Assembly (NCBI GenBank): GCA_009809945.1
Contig: WTPW01001615.1
Coordinates: 1 to 64,000, forward strand
DNA length: 64,000 nt
Direction: 5' to 3'
DNA from: Gigaspora margarita
Taxonomy: Eukaryota; Glomeromycota; Glomeromycetes; Diversisporales; Gigasporaceae
A program made the translations under genes and the position numbers. The notes beneath the pieces were generated by a model. That model ran no database searches and had not been told where the DNA came from. It saw only the letters and a list, made by a program, of their open reading frames with translations. This document shows, one piece after another, positions 44,734 through 57,868 of the stretch; the stretch's first letter is position 1; every line of letters begins with the position of its first letter.

Positions 44734-47028
44734 GTGAAGAGAACAAGAAGAAACTACGAAACACTGACATCCTTCTTCACATTGCTCAAAGCATCACAAG
44801 ATATTACTATGAACACAATCGAAAACGACCCAACGTTAACAGAAATACAGGAATCAACATCCGTGGCACTTGAACAACCAACTGAAAATGAAAGAGCTAC
44901 TAAAAAGATAAAAGTGAATGAAAACACAACTCCCCCCACCTCCCAACAACAAAAAAGTGGCAATTCTAGTGAACCTCTGGTAGAAACTCAACAACAAACA
45001 CGTGATCCCGAAATCACAACAACAACAAACCCCGATCAACAAACTCCCACAAAATTTTTCCACGCCAACCCTTTTGACATACTGGAACAGGTTCCGACTG
45101 AGATGGAAATTGAAAATCCCATGATTACCCCAACTATGCCTAATATAGAAGAATCAACAACCATAACAGAGATGTCCCTCGATCAAACCGAACCGGTAAC
45201 CCAACCAACAGAGATGTTCCTTGATCAAACTGAATTGGTAACCCAACTAGAATCGACAGAACCAACTTTATTCTGGTGGAACACCGAGGTAGAACAAGAT
45301 TTTTCTGACGCCAGATCTGATGTAACAATGGAATCCCAGACCTCCAACCCGAAAACATACAGCCAAGCACTTAGAGGACCAAAATTTGAACAAACTAACA
45401 AAGAACAGGAAAGACATACCGAACTATGGACAAGTCAAGTTAGCACTGAACTGCAGAAAAGAAAAAATCAAACTTTCAACTTTATCACGTGGCATAACGA
45501 CACAATCATTGACTGCTTTACCTCTGAAGAAAAATTTGCAACCTTTATTAATTACAAATTAAAAGTCACCCCTACGGACGAAATCATCCCCAAAGCGATC
45601 AAACTTAAATTTAAACACCAAGACACGTCCTTTTTCCGTACCTTCTCCTGGTCCAAAGCCAATGAACCTGCCCACCAAACTGAATTTATGGCCATGTTCA
45701 ACAAGGCACTCGAACGTTACAAAAACCAGCACGGAGTTCTGGTCACAAATAAACGTAACCGTGACCAAATTTACGACAAACTAAAAAGACAACTTGCAAT
45801 CGACCATATTACCAACCTGGACATGATCAAAACAAACCCTCATAAGTCAACCAGAGCAATTTTCTATGCTATTGGCTTCGCCCGTATAAGCTGTGCAATC
45901 ACCTTCGAAAAAATGAGACAAATCATTGACACCGTAGTGGACGAACAAAAAGAACCCATTCCAACAAGCCCGGACAATATCCCAGTGGATATTAAGGAAA
46001 TACTTCCTTTCAGGCTCCCTATCAAAAACTGAACCGAAACCAGATCAATTGTAGTTGCCCTTAGAAAAATTTACAACTTTGAAAAACTACTGGACTCCTA
46101 CTTTGCTAGACAACTTACATCTCTACCAGCTGACCCAAAAAATCTACATCACTCCTTAAAAGGCAAATTCCCTATACAGTACGAACGCCAACTAGCACAA
46201 CTTAGTCGCTATCGCAATATGCTAAAGCAATTCTACACATTCGATAGAATGCCACCCAGTTACTTTGATCTTTCTGAACCTAAACCGGTTCTCCCATCCA
46301 CCCCCCAAGAACTAAACCACAGAATCCGCAATATGTTCCCCTTCACACCAGTGGATACTGAAGATTTTAAGAGGCACGTGGAGACTCTCAGAACCTACTA
46401 TAGGTTCAAATGAATCCCAAATGATTACATTACACCCAAAACACGCCTCCCCGAGGACCCAAAAAAAGTCAAAACTGAACTGGTATACGAATTTCCAATC
46501 AAAGACAAAAAAATGGCACAACACTTTATAACCGAAATTAAGAACAGATACATAATCCCTATCCCGATGCCAGAAAAGTATATGATAGTGAATCACTCTG
46601 ATAAACCACTTTTCCTGGCAGACCCAAGTGAGGTTCAACTTGTGAACCTAACCATACCCATTAGAAGCCAGGTAGTATTACTGGACACAGTAAAACTACT
46701 GCGTCAACACTATTACTTCCATAGAATCCCAAAAGAATGGATTGACATCCCCTTCGAGGAAACCTTTAACACACAAACGAAAATTCCTACTATACTCGAC
46801 TACTTCATTTAATACTTAAAACTCCACATCCCTGAATCAGTAGACCTGTTTCCCATTAGGGAACATAAAAAAGCGAAACAAGCAATAAAAATCTTAGACG
46901 AACTCTTCAATACCACTACCATACCACCATACCTTAACCTTCTCCCAGATCTGCCAGACCCAGAATGGGACCTATTCAAAAGGAAAGGGAAAACAAATCA
47001 ACAACATGATCAAAAACAAAAACAATAA
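44734..47028 (+). pseudogene. LINE ORF1 (gag-like), three in-frame stops
   Basis: The frame from 44,734 is open for 432 codons, broken by TGA at 46,030, TGA at 46,411 and TAA at 46,810, and continues in the same frame to a TAA at 47,026. The first part is rich in T, E, Q and N; a later part has KTYSQALRGPKFEQTNKEQE, typical of the region before the nucleic-acid-binding domain in LINE ORF1 proteins. I could not see a clear RRM or CCHC knuckle. All three stops are one C-to-T or G-to-A change away from common codons. It overlaps ORF2 by about 23 bp in another frame. Confidence 0.7.
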
Positions 47029-50000
47029 AGATACTCCCGATACCAGAAACAGATCATCCTATATTAACATAACATTAGACACTACTTACAAAGATACTAC
47101 AACTCAACACGATAAATCAACTAATCCCATCCCTCTCAAGTTTAATAGTAACCAACCGCTAAAAATCCTAACTCACAACGTACAAGGCATTAACATAAAA
47201 TTAAAGCTTCAATTATGGTTAGAAAAGGCAACTGAGTTGGGCGCTTATATTATTTCAATGATGGAGACAAAATTACTGGAATCAACTACTCCTCGCTCCT
47301 CTCTCACCAATCTGCTCTATACCATCTTTACTACTAACAACGATACCAGTACTGGAACATTCAGAGAAGCAAGCCTGGGAACCGCAATTGCAGTCCACCC
47401 AAGCATTCAACCGTATATTCATACAATTAAACAAATACCTGGCTTCGCCCTACTCATAGATTTCTTCTTCCCCTGGGCCAAAACTCGTATTATCTCTATC
47501 TATCTCCCATCAGAACCAACCACAGCATCAAGAAAAGCACAGAAGCTGATTACCGATTTGATAAATGCAGGAAAATCAAAACATATGAACTTGATCGTAC
47601 TGGGCAATTTCAACAACAACTTGAAAAATAAATCTATTCCAAAAAACCACTTACTACACCATCTTCAAACAATAGGTATGACAAGCCTACTCGACCTACA
47701 TGACGTAAACGAACCTACTTGGAGGAGAGCAGAACTCTCTAGCCAAATCGACGATATTTGGACCAGCCTTGATATAGCCCTAGAATTTACCACACCCCAG
47801 TTAGTAGACCCCAAGAACTCAACTAAAAGCGACTACCAGATCCTAATGAGCACCTGGAAAATAAATATCCCCAACCAAACTACAAGACACAAGAAGAATA
47901 AAAGGAAGATCTACCTCTATGAAAAAATGACAGATGAAAGTTGGCAAGCCTTTTCTGATAAAATAGACAAGAGAACGTTCAAATCCACCTCGTTTAACAA
48001 CCCAATTGAAAATCACGAGCACCTGAACAAACAATGGCATACATGGAACAACATTATTAAAAGAACTGCGAATGCATTCATTCCATTCACCTTCTCCTTG
48101 CTCCGCAAATTCCATGCTCATACTCTAACTACGACTAAACTCTATCAGGCCCTTAAAATATCATTCAAATTAATCGACAGCATTACTAACCTAAGAACAC
48201 CACTTCACAACTGCTTCATTATTAATGAACTAAACCTGTTAATAGAAAAAATGGAGAAATTAACTAACATGGACATCCAGCCTCTATCTCAGAACTCACT
48301 AAACACAAACACATACCAAAATAGTTTCAAAACAATTCTGAGTGTAAAAAACACAATCTACTTGGCAAGAAACCTCGAACTAGAATGGGAAAAAAAGAAG
48401 ACAATTAACGGAGCGATCGTAAGGAGATACACCAACTTCACCGATAATACAACCAAAATGATCGATAGCATCCTTCAACGCAAGAAAGGCAGAGTCCATT
48501 TCGACAATGTAGTTCTATTAAATGAAGTAATCACAGAACCCCAAGAAATCAAAGAAACAACAAGAAAACATTTTCAACGTTGGACAAAAAACATTCCTAT
48601 AGACAAAACAGAATGGGAAAGATGGGAACAAGAATACCAACCTAATGAAGCAATACCCGAAGACATATATGACAATATCTGCGCAAATATCATGGAGGAG
48701 GAAATCGTTAATACCATAAAAAATGCACAACTATCAAAAGCAACTGGCCCATCACTAATTTCAAATGAAATGCTTAGACACCTATCTCAGAATAGTGTGA
48801 AAGCCCTAACTAAAATATTCAACGCAATACTCACAATAGAATTAATTCCAACAATGTGGGCCAATAGCTTAATTTGGCCGATAGCAAAAAAACCCGAATA
48901 TAATAGGGACCTCACACAGACCAGACCTATCACCCTGATCGAACATTCCAAAAAAATTTTTACCAAAATTCTGACCAACAGACTAAATGAGATCTTCATT
49001 AAACATCAAATTCTCTCCCACGCTAACAATGTTGCTTTACCTCTAACTTCAACGGCTCTTCCGATCCAACAACTCAGCCATATAATTGAGCACGCTTAAA
49101 TTTACAAAAAGGAACTCTGGATAATGTCGCAAGATATGTCCAAAGCATACGACACTGTACACCTTCCACTCCTCGAAAAAGTACTCCACCGGATTAAAGT
49201 TCCAACAAAATTCATTAAGATAGTCATCAACATCTTTAAAAATAGACACAATCAAGTCATCACTACACTAGGAAGAACAAACTCTTACATAGTCGAAGAC
49301 GGAATCGATCAAGGAAAGACTATCTCTCCAATCCTGTGGCGTATATACTACGACCCCCTAATAAAAAAAATAAATGACACTTATCAAGGCTATACTATGA
49401 CAACCTGGACCCCTCTTCCGTCAAACAAAACACTATCACACTCAACTTCAGTACTAGCATACATGGATGACACCACCTGGATAGCATCTTCTCGTAATGA
49501 CCTGGAAGAAATACTAACAACCGCAAGCTCCTTTTACAAGATGTCGAACTTAAAAATTAATCCCCACAAATCCGTTCTTTTCCACACTAACCAAAACGAT
49601 CACTCACCAATCACATTCCAAAACAGACAGATACATAACATTGACAACAAAGATTTACTCAAATTTCTAGGAGTGTGGTTCACAAGAAACCGAGGTCACA
49701 AAAATATACACAACCAAATTCAACATGAAATCAATCTTAGCGTAAGAAGACTTCAAAGAGCACAGATAATGGAAAAACAAGCGATTTATATAATCAACTC
49801 AGTCATATTAACCAGACTAGCTATAGGATTCAAAACACGCTTCTATCACCATCAACATGCAAACGTATTGATCGAGATCTGACAAATATTGTTAGATACA
49901 AAGAATTACTCGCTCGTAGTGTACCTTCATCAACCCTACATAACCCCCACATCTATGGACTGAACAAAATAGAACAAGTGCAGAGCACAGCACACATTAA

Positions 50001-52115
50001 CAACTTATATCGTACTCTCAACAACCAGAATTATGACCAATCTACACTTGCAGTCAGACTACAACAAATTCAAAATAGCGCCAACACAAACCAATCCATC
50101 CTCAACGAGTGTCCAGTTATACCTAAACTTGAACAATACTCCGTAACAGCAAACATTGTACTTTTGCTACACTCAAAAGAAACACAGATCAATTGCATAA
50201 ACAACATAAGACCTATCTCACATGAACATCTAGGCACCTTAATCAATACACTTATAATTGACCATCCCAGACGAATCATGATCAAACAACACTTAAATAA
50301 ACACAACATCCACTCGATCGAACAGTTTACAAACTATCACAATACGGAAATACTACAATGGAAACAATTTCATTACAACATACAAAAAATCCCATGAGGA
50401 AGGATCCCAAAATGGTTTACCTACATCACCACCCTTCTGCAAGAAAAAACTAACCCAACACTGGACCTAATTGACCCAAATCCCTATACGTGGCAACTAT
50501 TAAAAGGCAATATGACAAAAAACTGGATAACCACCAACAAATATATCATGGGAAAAGTGTCGTCAATGATACAACACAACACATACTTCTGGCACTACAG
50601 ACTCAATCAAAACACTAACAAACTAACTAGATGCAAGGGGTGCAAATACTCAGATAGCGGAAATGCGAAAAACTGTATAATCACCAGACAAAGCAAATCA
50701 CTGTACAAGATAATAGTTGATTTCAAAAAATTTTGGCATAGTAGAAAAGCAGAAAGCCCAATACCCCAGCCCCCTCCAACAAACAATTACATTATCCCAA
50801 TTCCACCAAAACACTACTCAACACACCAAATCGCCAAATCATTTAACACACTTCAAGAGGAAATAACGAAAGAATACAATGAACTAATCTTTGGCGTTAC
50901 TGGCAACATACAAGTCGTACTGCACATCAATTTAAGTGTCAATCCACATCTCGCAACAATCTCAATCAACAAAGACAACCACACATGGAGTATCACTATC
51001 AGGAATCAAACATGGCCATTCCTAGACAAACTCTTAATAACTAGCCTAAAATAATAAGTACAATACTCCCAACCAAATCGAAAGTCGAACTAATAACCAA
51101 TAACACAAGGACAGATCAAATCTACAACAAAGTCACGACAAAATCAACAAATAAAACAAAAGAAATTATATATCAAGATCTGGCCCCCTACCAACTAAAC
51201 CTAAACGCAATAAATGAAAACAAAAAATTACAGTACGACATTATTTACAAGAACGACGTCAACATAGAATATAATAAAGAAATCAACTAGGTTGAATTCT
51301 CACCATCTTATTTAGTAAACCTATTCCACATCCACTTACACCAACAAGCGGCCCTTTATGCTTGCCACCTCTTGAAAAAACTACACAAAACAGAAAACAT
51401 TAACGACTGGCTTTCGCAAAACAGGATACAAAAATAGAACACAGAAGACAATAAAATCAATTGGAATCTAACCTATAAAAATATCAACCACCACGGCAAA
51501 CCACTAACAAGACAAACTCATCCATCACATTCAAAGATTAAATCATTCAAGATCAAAATTTTAACTAACGAACTCCCTACACTTTGTAACTTACATTCTA
51601 GATATCCCGAAACTCATAAAAATCAGATATGTACAGCATGTAAAACCCAAGAAGACAATAACTCTCACTGGATGGTTTGCCAGAAAAATTTGAAAACCTT
51701 CGAAACAATCGCAGCTGAAACAATAAATGAAATTACAACAAAACATCAAATCACCCTTCCCAACTCGGGTCAATACATACGAAAGCTCCACGAAACATAC
51801 ATAGAAAAAGAAATCCCAATCATGGTGATAACAACACAAACCATTCTCCCACTAACCCAAACGGAAAAAGCAATTTCTCTAACCCCACAGTTCCAACACG
51901 AACTGATCAGCAAACTCTACGAAACAAGCTGGCTTGAAAGCAGAACTAATATCAACACATCAACATATACACCCCTGACAACAAACATTCAATATAACCA
52001 ACAAATCAACACAAACAAAAAACTAACACCATCCAAAACCTACAACTATTATCGTTGGGTACAAAAATTCATAAGTCATAACCTCTCCCCTAACCAAATA
52101 GCTAGCATAATCTAG
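47006..52115 (+). pseudogene. LINE ORF2: endonuclease plus reverse transcriptase, broken
   Basis: Endonuclease: LKILTHNVQGINIK at the start, METK glutamate kept (codon 47,264). LGNFNNN stands where GDFN is expected (codon 47,606), and SDY where SDH is expected (codon 47,834). Reverse transcriptase: QDMSKAYDTV (about 49,127), GIDQGKTISPILWRIYYD and the catalytic YMDDT (49,460). C-terminus: CKGCKYSDSGNAKNC (near 50,630) and CTACKTQEDNNSHWMVC (about 51,637), a zinc-type tail. Breaks: TAA at 49,097, frameshift near 49,850-49,870, TGA at 50,395, TAA at 51,052, another frame change between 51,055 and 51,290, and TAG near 51,435. It is non-autonomous. Confidence 0.8.
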
Positions 52116-52256
52116 AGGTCTTCGACCTAACTAGTAAAGTCTTAGGTCTGGAGTAAAATAGCTCTATCCCCCCTTTCCCATAGAAAAATGTAAATTCAAG
52201 TTGTAACAACATGTAAATTGGCATAATTCAAATAAAGGAACGGAGGAAAGACCTCA

Positions 52257-52288
<32 letters not shown>

Positions 52289-53153
52289 NNNNNNNNNNNN
52301 NNNNNNNNNNNNNNNNNNNNNNNNNNNNNNNNNNNNNNNNNNNNNNNNNNNNNNNNNNNNNNNNNNNNNNNNNNNNNNNNNNNNNNNNNNNNNNNNNNNN
52401 NNNNNNNNNNNNNNNNNNNNNNNNNNNNNNNNNNNNNNNNNNNNNNNNNNNNNNNNNNNNNNNNNNNNNNNNNNNNNNNNNNNNNNNNNNNNNNNNNNNN
52501 NNNNNNNNNNNNNNNNNNNNNNNNNNNNNNNNNNNNNNNNNNNNNNNNNNNNNNNNNNNNNNNNNNNNNNNNNNNNNNNNNNNNNNNNNNNNNNNNNNNN
52601 NNNNNNNNNNNNNNNNNNNNNNNNNNNNNNNNNNNNNNNNNNNNNNNNNNNNNNNNNNNNNNNNNNNNNNNNNNNNNNNNNNNNNNNNNNNNNNNNNNNN
52701 NNNNNNNNNNNNNNNNNNNNNNNNNNNNNNNNNNNNNNNNNNNNNNNNNNNNNNNNNNNNNNNNNNNNNNNNNNNNNNNNNNNNNNNNNNNNNNNNNNNN
52801 NNNNNNNNNNNNNNNNNNNNNNNNNNNNNNNNNNNNNNNNNNNNNNNNNNNNNNNNNNNNNNNNNNNNNNNNNNNNNNNNNNNNNNNNNNNNNNNNNNNN
52901 NNNNNNNNNNNNNNNNNNNNNNNNNNNNNNNNNNNNNNNNNNNNNNNNNNNNNNNNNNNNNNNNNNNNNNNNNNNNNNNNNNNNNNNNNNNNNNNNNNNN
53001 NNNNNNNNNNNNNNNNNNNNNNNNNNNNNNNNNNNNNNNNNNNNNNNNNNNNNNNNNNNNNNNNNNNNNNNNNNNNNNNNNNNNNNNNNNNNNNNNNNNN
53101 NNNNNNNNNNNNNNNNNNNNNNNNNNNNNNNNNNNNNNNNNNNNNNNNNNNNN
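52289..53153. other. Assembly gap (N run)
   Basis: 865 unknown bases starting inside the poly(A) tract of the LINE. The flanks differ in repeat class, so the gap may hide more of the TAGTCGACTAAT block. Confidence 0.99.
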
Positions 53154-53530
53154 ATCAACTAGTCAATTAGTTGACTAATCGATTAGTTAATTAATCAATT
53201 AGTCAATTAGTCGATTAGATTAATCATCTATTTTATATTTTCATTACTATATTTCTGGTATTTATTTTTTTTGTATATTTATTGACTAGTCAATTAATCA
53301 ACTAATTGATTAATCGACTAATTGACTAATTGACTAATTGACTAGTCGATTAGTCGATTAGTCGACTAATCAACTAATCGACTAGTCAATTAGTTGACTA
53401 ATCAACTAGTCAATTAGTTGACTAATCAAAAAAAAAATTAGTCAATTAGTCGATTAATCGATTTATTGATTAGTCAATTTTTAGTCAAAAAAAAAAAAAC
53501 AGTTTTAGTCAACTAACTAATTGACTAAAA
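53154..53530. repeat. TAGTCGACTAATTGACTAATCGA satellite-like block
   Basis: Built from 8-12-bp units such as TTAGTCGATTAG and TAATTGACTAAT in both senses, so it can form many small hairpins. Same class as 43,385-43,503 on the far side of the LINE. Confidence 0.85.
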
Positions 53531-54589
53531 ATTTTTAACTAATTCCTAAAAAAAAAAATAAGCCCTGCTAAAATCCATATATACTCTATAATATGAAAAC
53601 TATACCCAAACTCTACCCTAACCCTATAAGACAAAAACAAAAAAAAACATTCAAAAAAAATTTTTAAAAAAAAAAAAAAATAGATCATAGCTTCAGTATC
53701 AGCCAACTTTAGCATCGGCCATGACAAAAAAAAAAAACACCAAGTTTGGATTTTTTTTTTTTTTTTAAGATATATTGTGCAAGTATTGTTAAAATTATTT
53801 TTCTATATTTAATTTTAACTTTTATAAAGATGGTTGCCAAGAAATAAAAAAAAAAAATTTATTCGTATTAAATAATAGTAAATATAAAATATAGCATTTT
53901 AGAATAAATCAAAATTTAGTATTTCCACTATTACAGAGGATTTATCCAAAAATCATAAAGGCTTGGATGATATATGGCTTATTATCTAAAGGTCATGATA
54001 AAGACTGATGTAGAATGAATTTATGGATGCTAAAAGTGTTTAGATTAGAATTAGGCCACCTTATTTAAAGAACGTAACTTGGGCAAGGTTAGTTGCTATG
54101 CCTATTGTAAATTCTTGAAATAGCGAGCATCCCCACACTATTTTGAATACCTGCGCATTATTTCGAGTACACCCATAGGCATTATTTTGAATATAGATTA
54201 ATTTTATGAACTGCTACGTATTATAAGATCAATTGTTGACTTAATAAATTAAACTATATATGTAACGTAATATTTATGTATAGAGGTGGGTGTTATTTTG
54301 AGATGCACTAAAGATAGGTGACGATTATAACAAACTGATGGTTTAATGAAAAAAGGCTTTTTATCAATTAAAAAATTACTGGTTTTACATTATAGTACCT
54401 ACTATAAGTTTCCGACTCCAGGTAACTTTCTATAGAGGATTTGAAACGATTTGAAATTTTTTATAGTAAAAGGACATCATTATCCATATTTTTTGTATAT
54501 GATAAAACTATCCATATTGGGCATCTATAATTAAAATTGCCATACACATTATAAACATACATTATAGCCCACTTTTTTTAAAAAATTAA

Positions 54590-55090
54590 TATAAATTTCT
54601 GATAATGATACAGTCAATTTCAATGCTTAAGGGCTCTTTTGACTTTTATAGTCTTGTAAAATTCAAAAGAGGTCTCAGATATTAATATGGGTTAGCTGAT
54701 CTCAAAATATTGTGGTTGAAAATTTTAAAAAAAATTAAATAATTTTTTGATTCTAACAAAATTTAACAAAATATTTTGACAATAACATGATCAATTTTAA
54801 AGTTTAAAGTTTTTTTTTGAATTCTATATGTATATAGAATTCAAAAGAGCCCTTAGACATTAAGATTGATCATGTTGTTATCAAAATATAAACATTTTCA
54901 AGTTTTTTAAAAAATTTTATTCTATTACATTTCCAATATCTAATTAACTAAATTCTAAATAAAAATATTTTAGTATCAACATGATCAATTTTAATGTTTG
55001 ATGTCTCTTTTTAATTTTACATATATGTAAAATAAAAAAAGCTTTCAAAAAAAAAAATTGACCATGTCAATCTTAAAATATTTTTATTTT
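54590..55090. repeat. Three tandem hairpin units
   Basis: Units near 54,600-54,720, 54,770-54,900 and 54,965-55,080 each have ACATGATCAATTTTAA-like left arms and matching inverted right arms around an AATTCTATATGTATATAGAATT-type or ACATATATGT centre. Confidence 0.6.
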
Positions 55091-56444
55091 AAAATTTAGG
55101 GATAATTATCATATATAAAAATGTATAAACTTTATAATTATATAAGATACTAATATAGAGGGTTTATTGACAACAAAAATATATGGATGATTAATATCTG
55201 TAATACTCTTTATATACTGAAAATTTTAAGCCATTACAAATTAACTCTAAAAAAAAGTTATAGGGTATCAGATACTTATAGCAAATACTATAATTGGATG
55301 AATCTTTATAATGAAATCATAGTAAAAATTTAAGATTCAGAATATCCAAAGGCTGTTATAAAAAAGCATATTAATAGAGGGCATCTGTATTTTTGTATTT
55401 TATTGATCAAATTAATTTCATTAAGAGTTTTATCAATTATTAGGAGTTTTATTAATCATCAATAGTTAAAAAAAAAATATTAGCCCATTATTTCAAATTG
55501 CTTATACTGTTTTCAGGTAGTTAATTTAAAAAAAAAATGCTATTTCAAGATTTACAGTATGTGCAAAATAGGCCAATAAGAATATTGAAAAAAAAAATAA
55601 TAATTCTATTTAATTACCCATAGTCATGCTTCTGACAAAAGGTCTAAAAAGTAAATATATAATTTATTGGTTGTAAGTCATACAATAAAGACTATATGAA
55701 TTTTATATGACTAAGTTATAGTTCAGCCCATGATACCACCAAGTATTTGTCTAGTATTAGTAGTTGAGACCTAAACTATCAACCAAGTTGATATTAAAAA
55801 TATCGCTTTAGATAGCTTAGTTAAAAAGTAATAAAATATCAATCTAATATAGTCTTTGAGCATCAAAAAACTTATAACTAATTTGAAAATTAGTAGAACA
55901 CTTAAAAATTTTGTTTGATTTCTAAAACCTTTTAGATTCATCTTATAGATCATCTAACTCTTTGAAAACTATATTACTGTTTTTAAAGCTTTGATTTTAA
56001 AATGATAATAAGATTTTTGAAGAGTTTAATAATTTATAAGATAAATCTGAAAGGTTTTAAAAATAAAAAAAAAAAAATAAATATCCATCAGAAAATTTTA
56101 TATATAGATATTGATCGATATATAACAAAAAAAAAAATTATGTCGATTAATTGGATAAAAATTGATATATATCTAAATTGATATATATTATTTTTATATT
56201 AAATCATTATATATCTATAAATTGATTATAATCAGAATTATTTAAAAAAAAAAAAAATGATTAACAGATCTTTAATGATTACATAATGTTTTGACCCGTC
56301 ACCAGATAAAAAAAAAAAAAAACAAATTTCAAAATTTCTTAAGCCTATTTGATCTATAAGCTACCATAGATCATAAATATATATTCCATAAAATGTGTAA
56401 AAAAACTTAAAAAAAAAAAAATAAGTAGAATTTTTTTTTTTTTT

Positions 56445-56575
56445 AAAAACTCTTTCCCTTTTTTCTCCTCTTTCCCTTTTTTTCTCTCTTCTTTTTCTTC
56501 TCTTTCTTTTTTCTTCTCTCTTCCTTTCCTTCTCTTTTTTTTTTTTTTCTTTATTTTTCTTTTTTTTTTTAATAT
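56445..56575. repeat. Polypyrimidine (CTTT)-rich tract
   Basis: About 130 bp of almost pure C and T on the plus strand. The minus-strand frame over it (Lys/Glu/Arg only) is a low-complexity artefact. Confidence 0.85.
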
Positions 56576-56589
56576 TTCAAATTGTTTCA

Positions 56590-57780
56590 AAATATTTTAA
56601 AACTGAGAAATCAAGCTAGATCAGTAGATTTGTACCCTGGATCATATCAAGGGCGTGTTTGATTAATATTTTTGAAATATTTTGAAATATTTCGATGATT
56701 ATAGTACAAGATCAGATCTTTATTTATTTTTTTTTGTTTGTAATTTAGATTTTCTATCAATTTTACATTGTTTTTTTGTTTTCGTTTTGTTTTTTTTTTG
56801 GTTTTGTTTTGTTTTGTTTAGTTTCGTTTAATTTTATTTAGTTTTATTTTGTTTTTTCATTTTTTTTCTTTTATTATTTTTTAATTATTTTATTTTATTT
56901 TTACAAAAAACACCTCTCTAACTTTTGGCACTTTGCAAGAATTCTAACGACTTTTCGAAACTATGCGCAAACAAACATAGCCTTTCGACACATTGAAGAA
57001 CACACAACTGATTTCACTAACAATTTCTAAATTTTGAAGAATGCTTCTTTAAAGAAATAAAGATTTAGTTGGTACTTTATTTTTTTTTTATTTGACGTTT
57101 TTTGTTCTTTTTGTTTTTGTTTTTGTTTTTTTTATTTTTTTTTTATTAATTTATTTTATTTGCGAGAAAAATAACCTAGACTTTTTCGACACTTTGCAAG
57201 CAAATCCAGACTTTTCTAGCACTTTGCAAAAATACATATAACTTGATTTCAACAATTTTGTCATGAACTCTACTTCAGAGAAATGAAGATTTGGGGTTTT
57301 ATTTTTTTTATTCAGTTTGCTTACATTTCTTTTTTTTTGTATTTTCTTTTTACTTATTTCTTTAATTTTTAATTTTTATTTATTTCAGCACTTTGCGAAA
57401 ACCTTTGATGATTTCTAAATTGCAAGAATATGAACTTAAAGAAATGAAGATTTGAAGCTTCATTTATTTTTTTTATTTAGTTTGCTTGCATTTTTGTTTT
57501 TTGTTTGTTTTCTTTTTTTTTACTTATTTTTTAATTTTATTTTATTTTATTTATTTTTTACTTCCTTCAGAACTTTGCAAAAAAACAACCTAACTTTTCC
57601 GGCACTTTACAAGAACATCAATTTTAACTTCTTTGACACTTTGCAAGAAGTAGTGAATACTAAATGAATATAAGCGAATATAATAGTTAAACCAAAAAAA
57701 GAAAAAAAAGCTAACTGCAAAGTGAGGAAATAAGTGAATTAGATGCGACAAAGTGCGAAAGTAGTTATTTTTATTTTTTT
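56590..57780 (-). mobile_element. Diverged inverted copy of the 4,042-5,786 element interior
   Basis: In reverse complement it shares AGATCTGATCTTGTA, GATCCAGGGTACA and the CTTGCAAAGTGCC / TTTCGAA unit series with 4,780-5,640. The repeat here is GGCACTTTGCAAGAA followed by about 100 bp of T-rich spacer, four or five times. No TIR ends found; no credible ORF. Confidence 0.55.
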
Positions 57781-57868
57781 TTGTTATTTTTTTCGGGTTA
57801 GTTTTTTTTTAGTTTTATTTTTTTTGTTGTTTTTTTATAATAATATGTAATAAAATATGTAATATTTA

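Larger units (their letters stand above)
44555..52288 (+). mobile_element. Decayed LINE retrotransposon, nearly full length
   Basis: About 7.7 kb with markedly higher C content on the plus strand than its surroundings. It has ORF1, then ORF2 with apurinic-type endonuclease and reverse transcriptase, a C-terminal zinc motif, a short 3' UTR and a poly(A) tract (52,265-52,288) running into the gap. The 5' end is placed where the foldback arm homology stops (44,553-44,570), so it is approximate. The target-site duplication cannot be read because the right flank is lost in the gap. Confidence 0.85.
53531..56589. other. AT-rich intergenic DNA, repeat relics only
   Basis: Contains a relic of the GCATTATTTCGAG family (54,120-54,310), a triple hairpin series (54,590-55,090), TATCGATATA-rich sequence (56,100-56,225) and a pyrimidine tract (56,445-56,575). 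No protein family is recognisable. Confidence 0.5.

Noticed and set aside
44754..45768. Several minus-strand frames over LINE ORF1
   Set aside because: Shadows of ORF1, whose C-rich codon usage leaves the opposite strand open.
52196..53158. 320-codon minus-strand frame
   Set aside because: It is almost entirely the N gap plus poly(T); not a gene.
56354..56590. Lys/Glu-rich minus-strand frame
   Set aside because: Direct translation of a polypyrimidine tract; no sign of coding.
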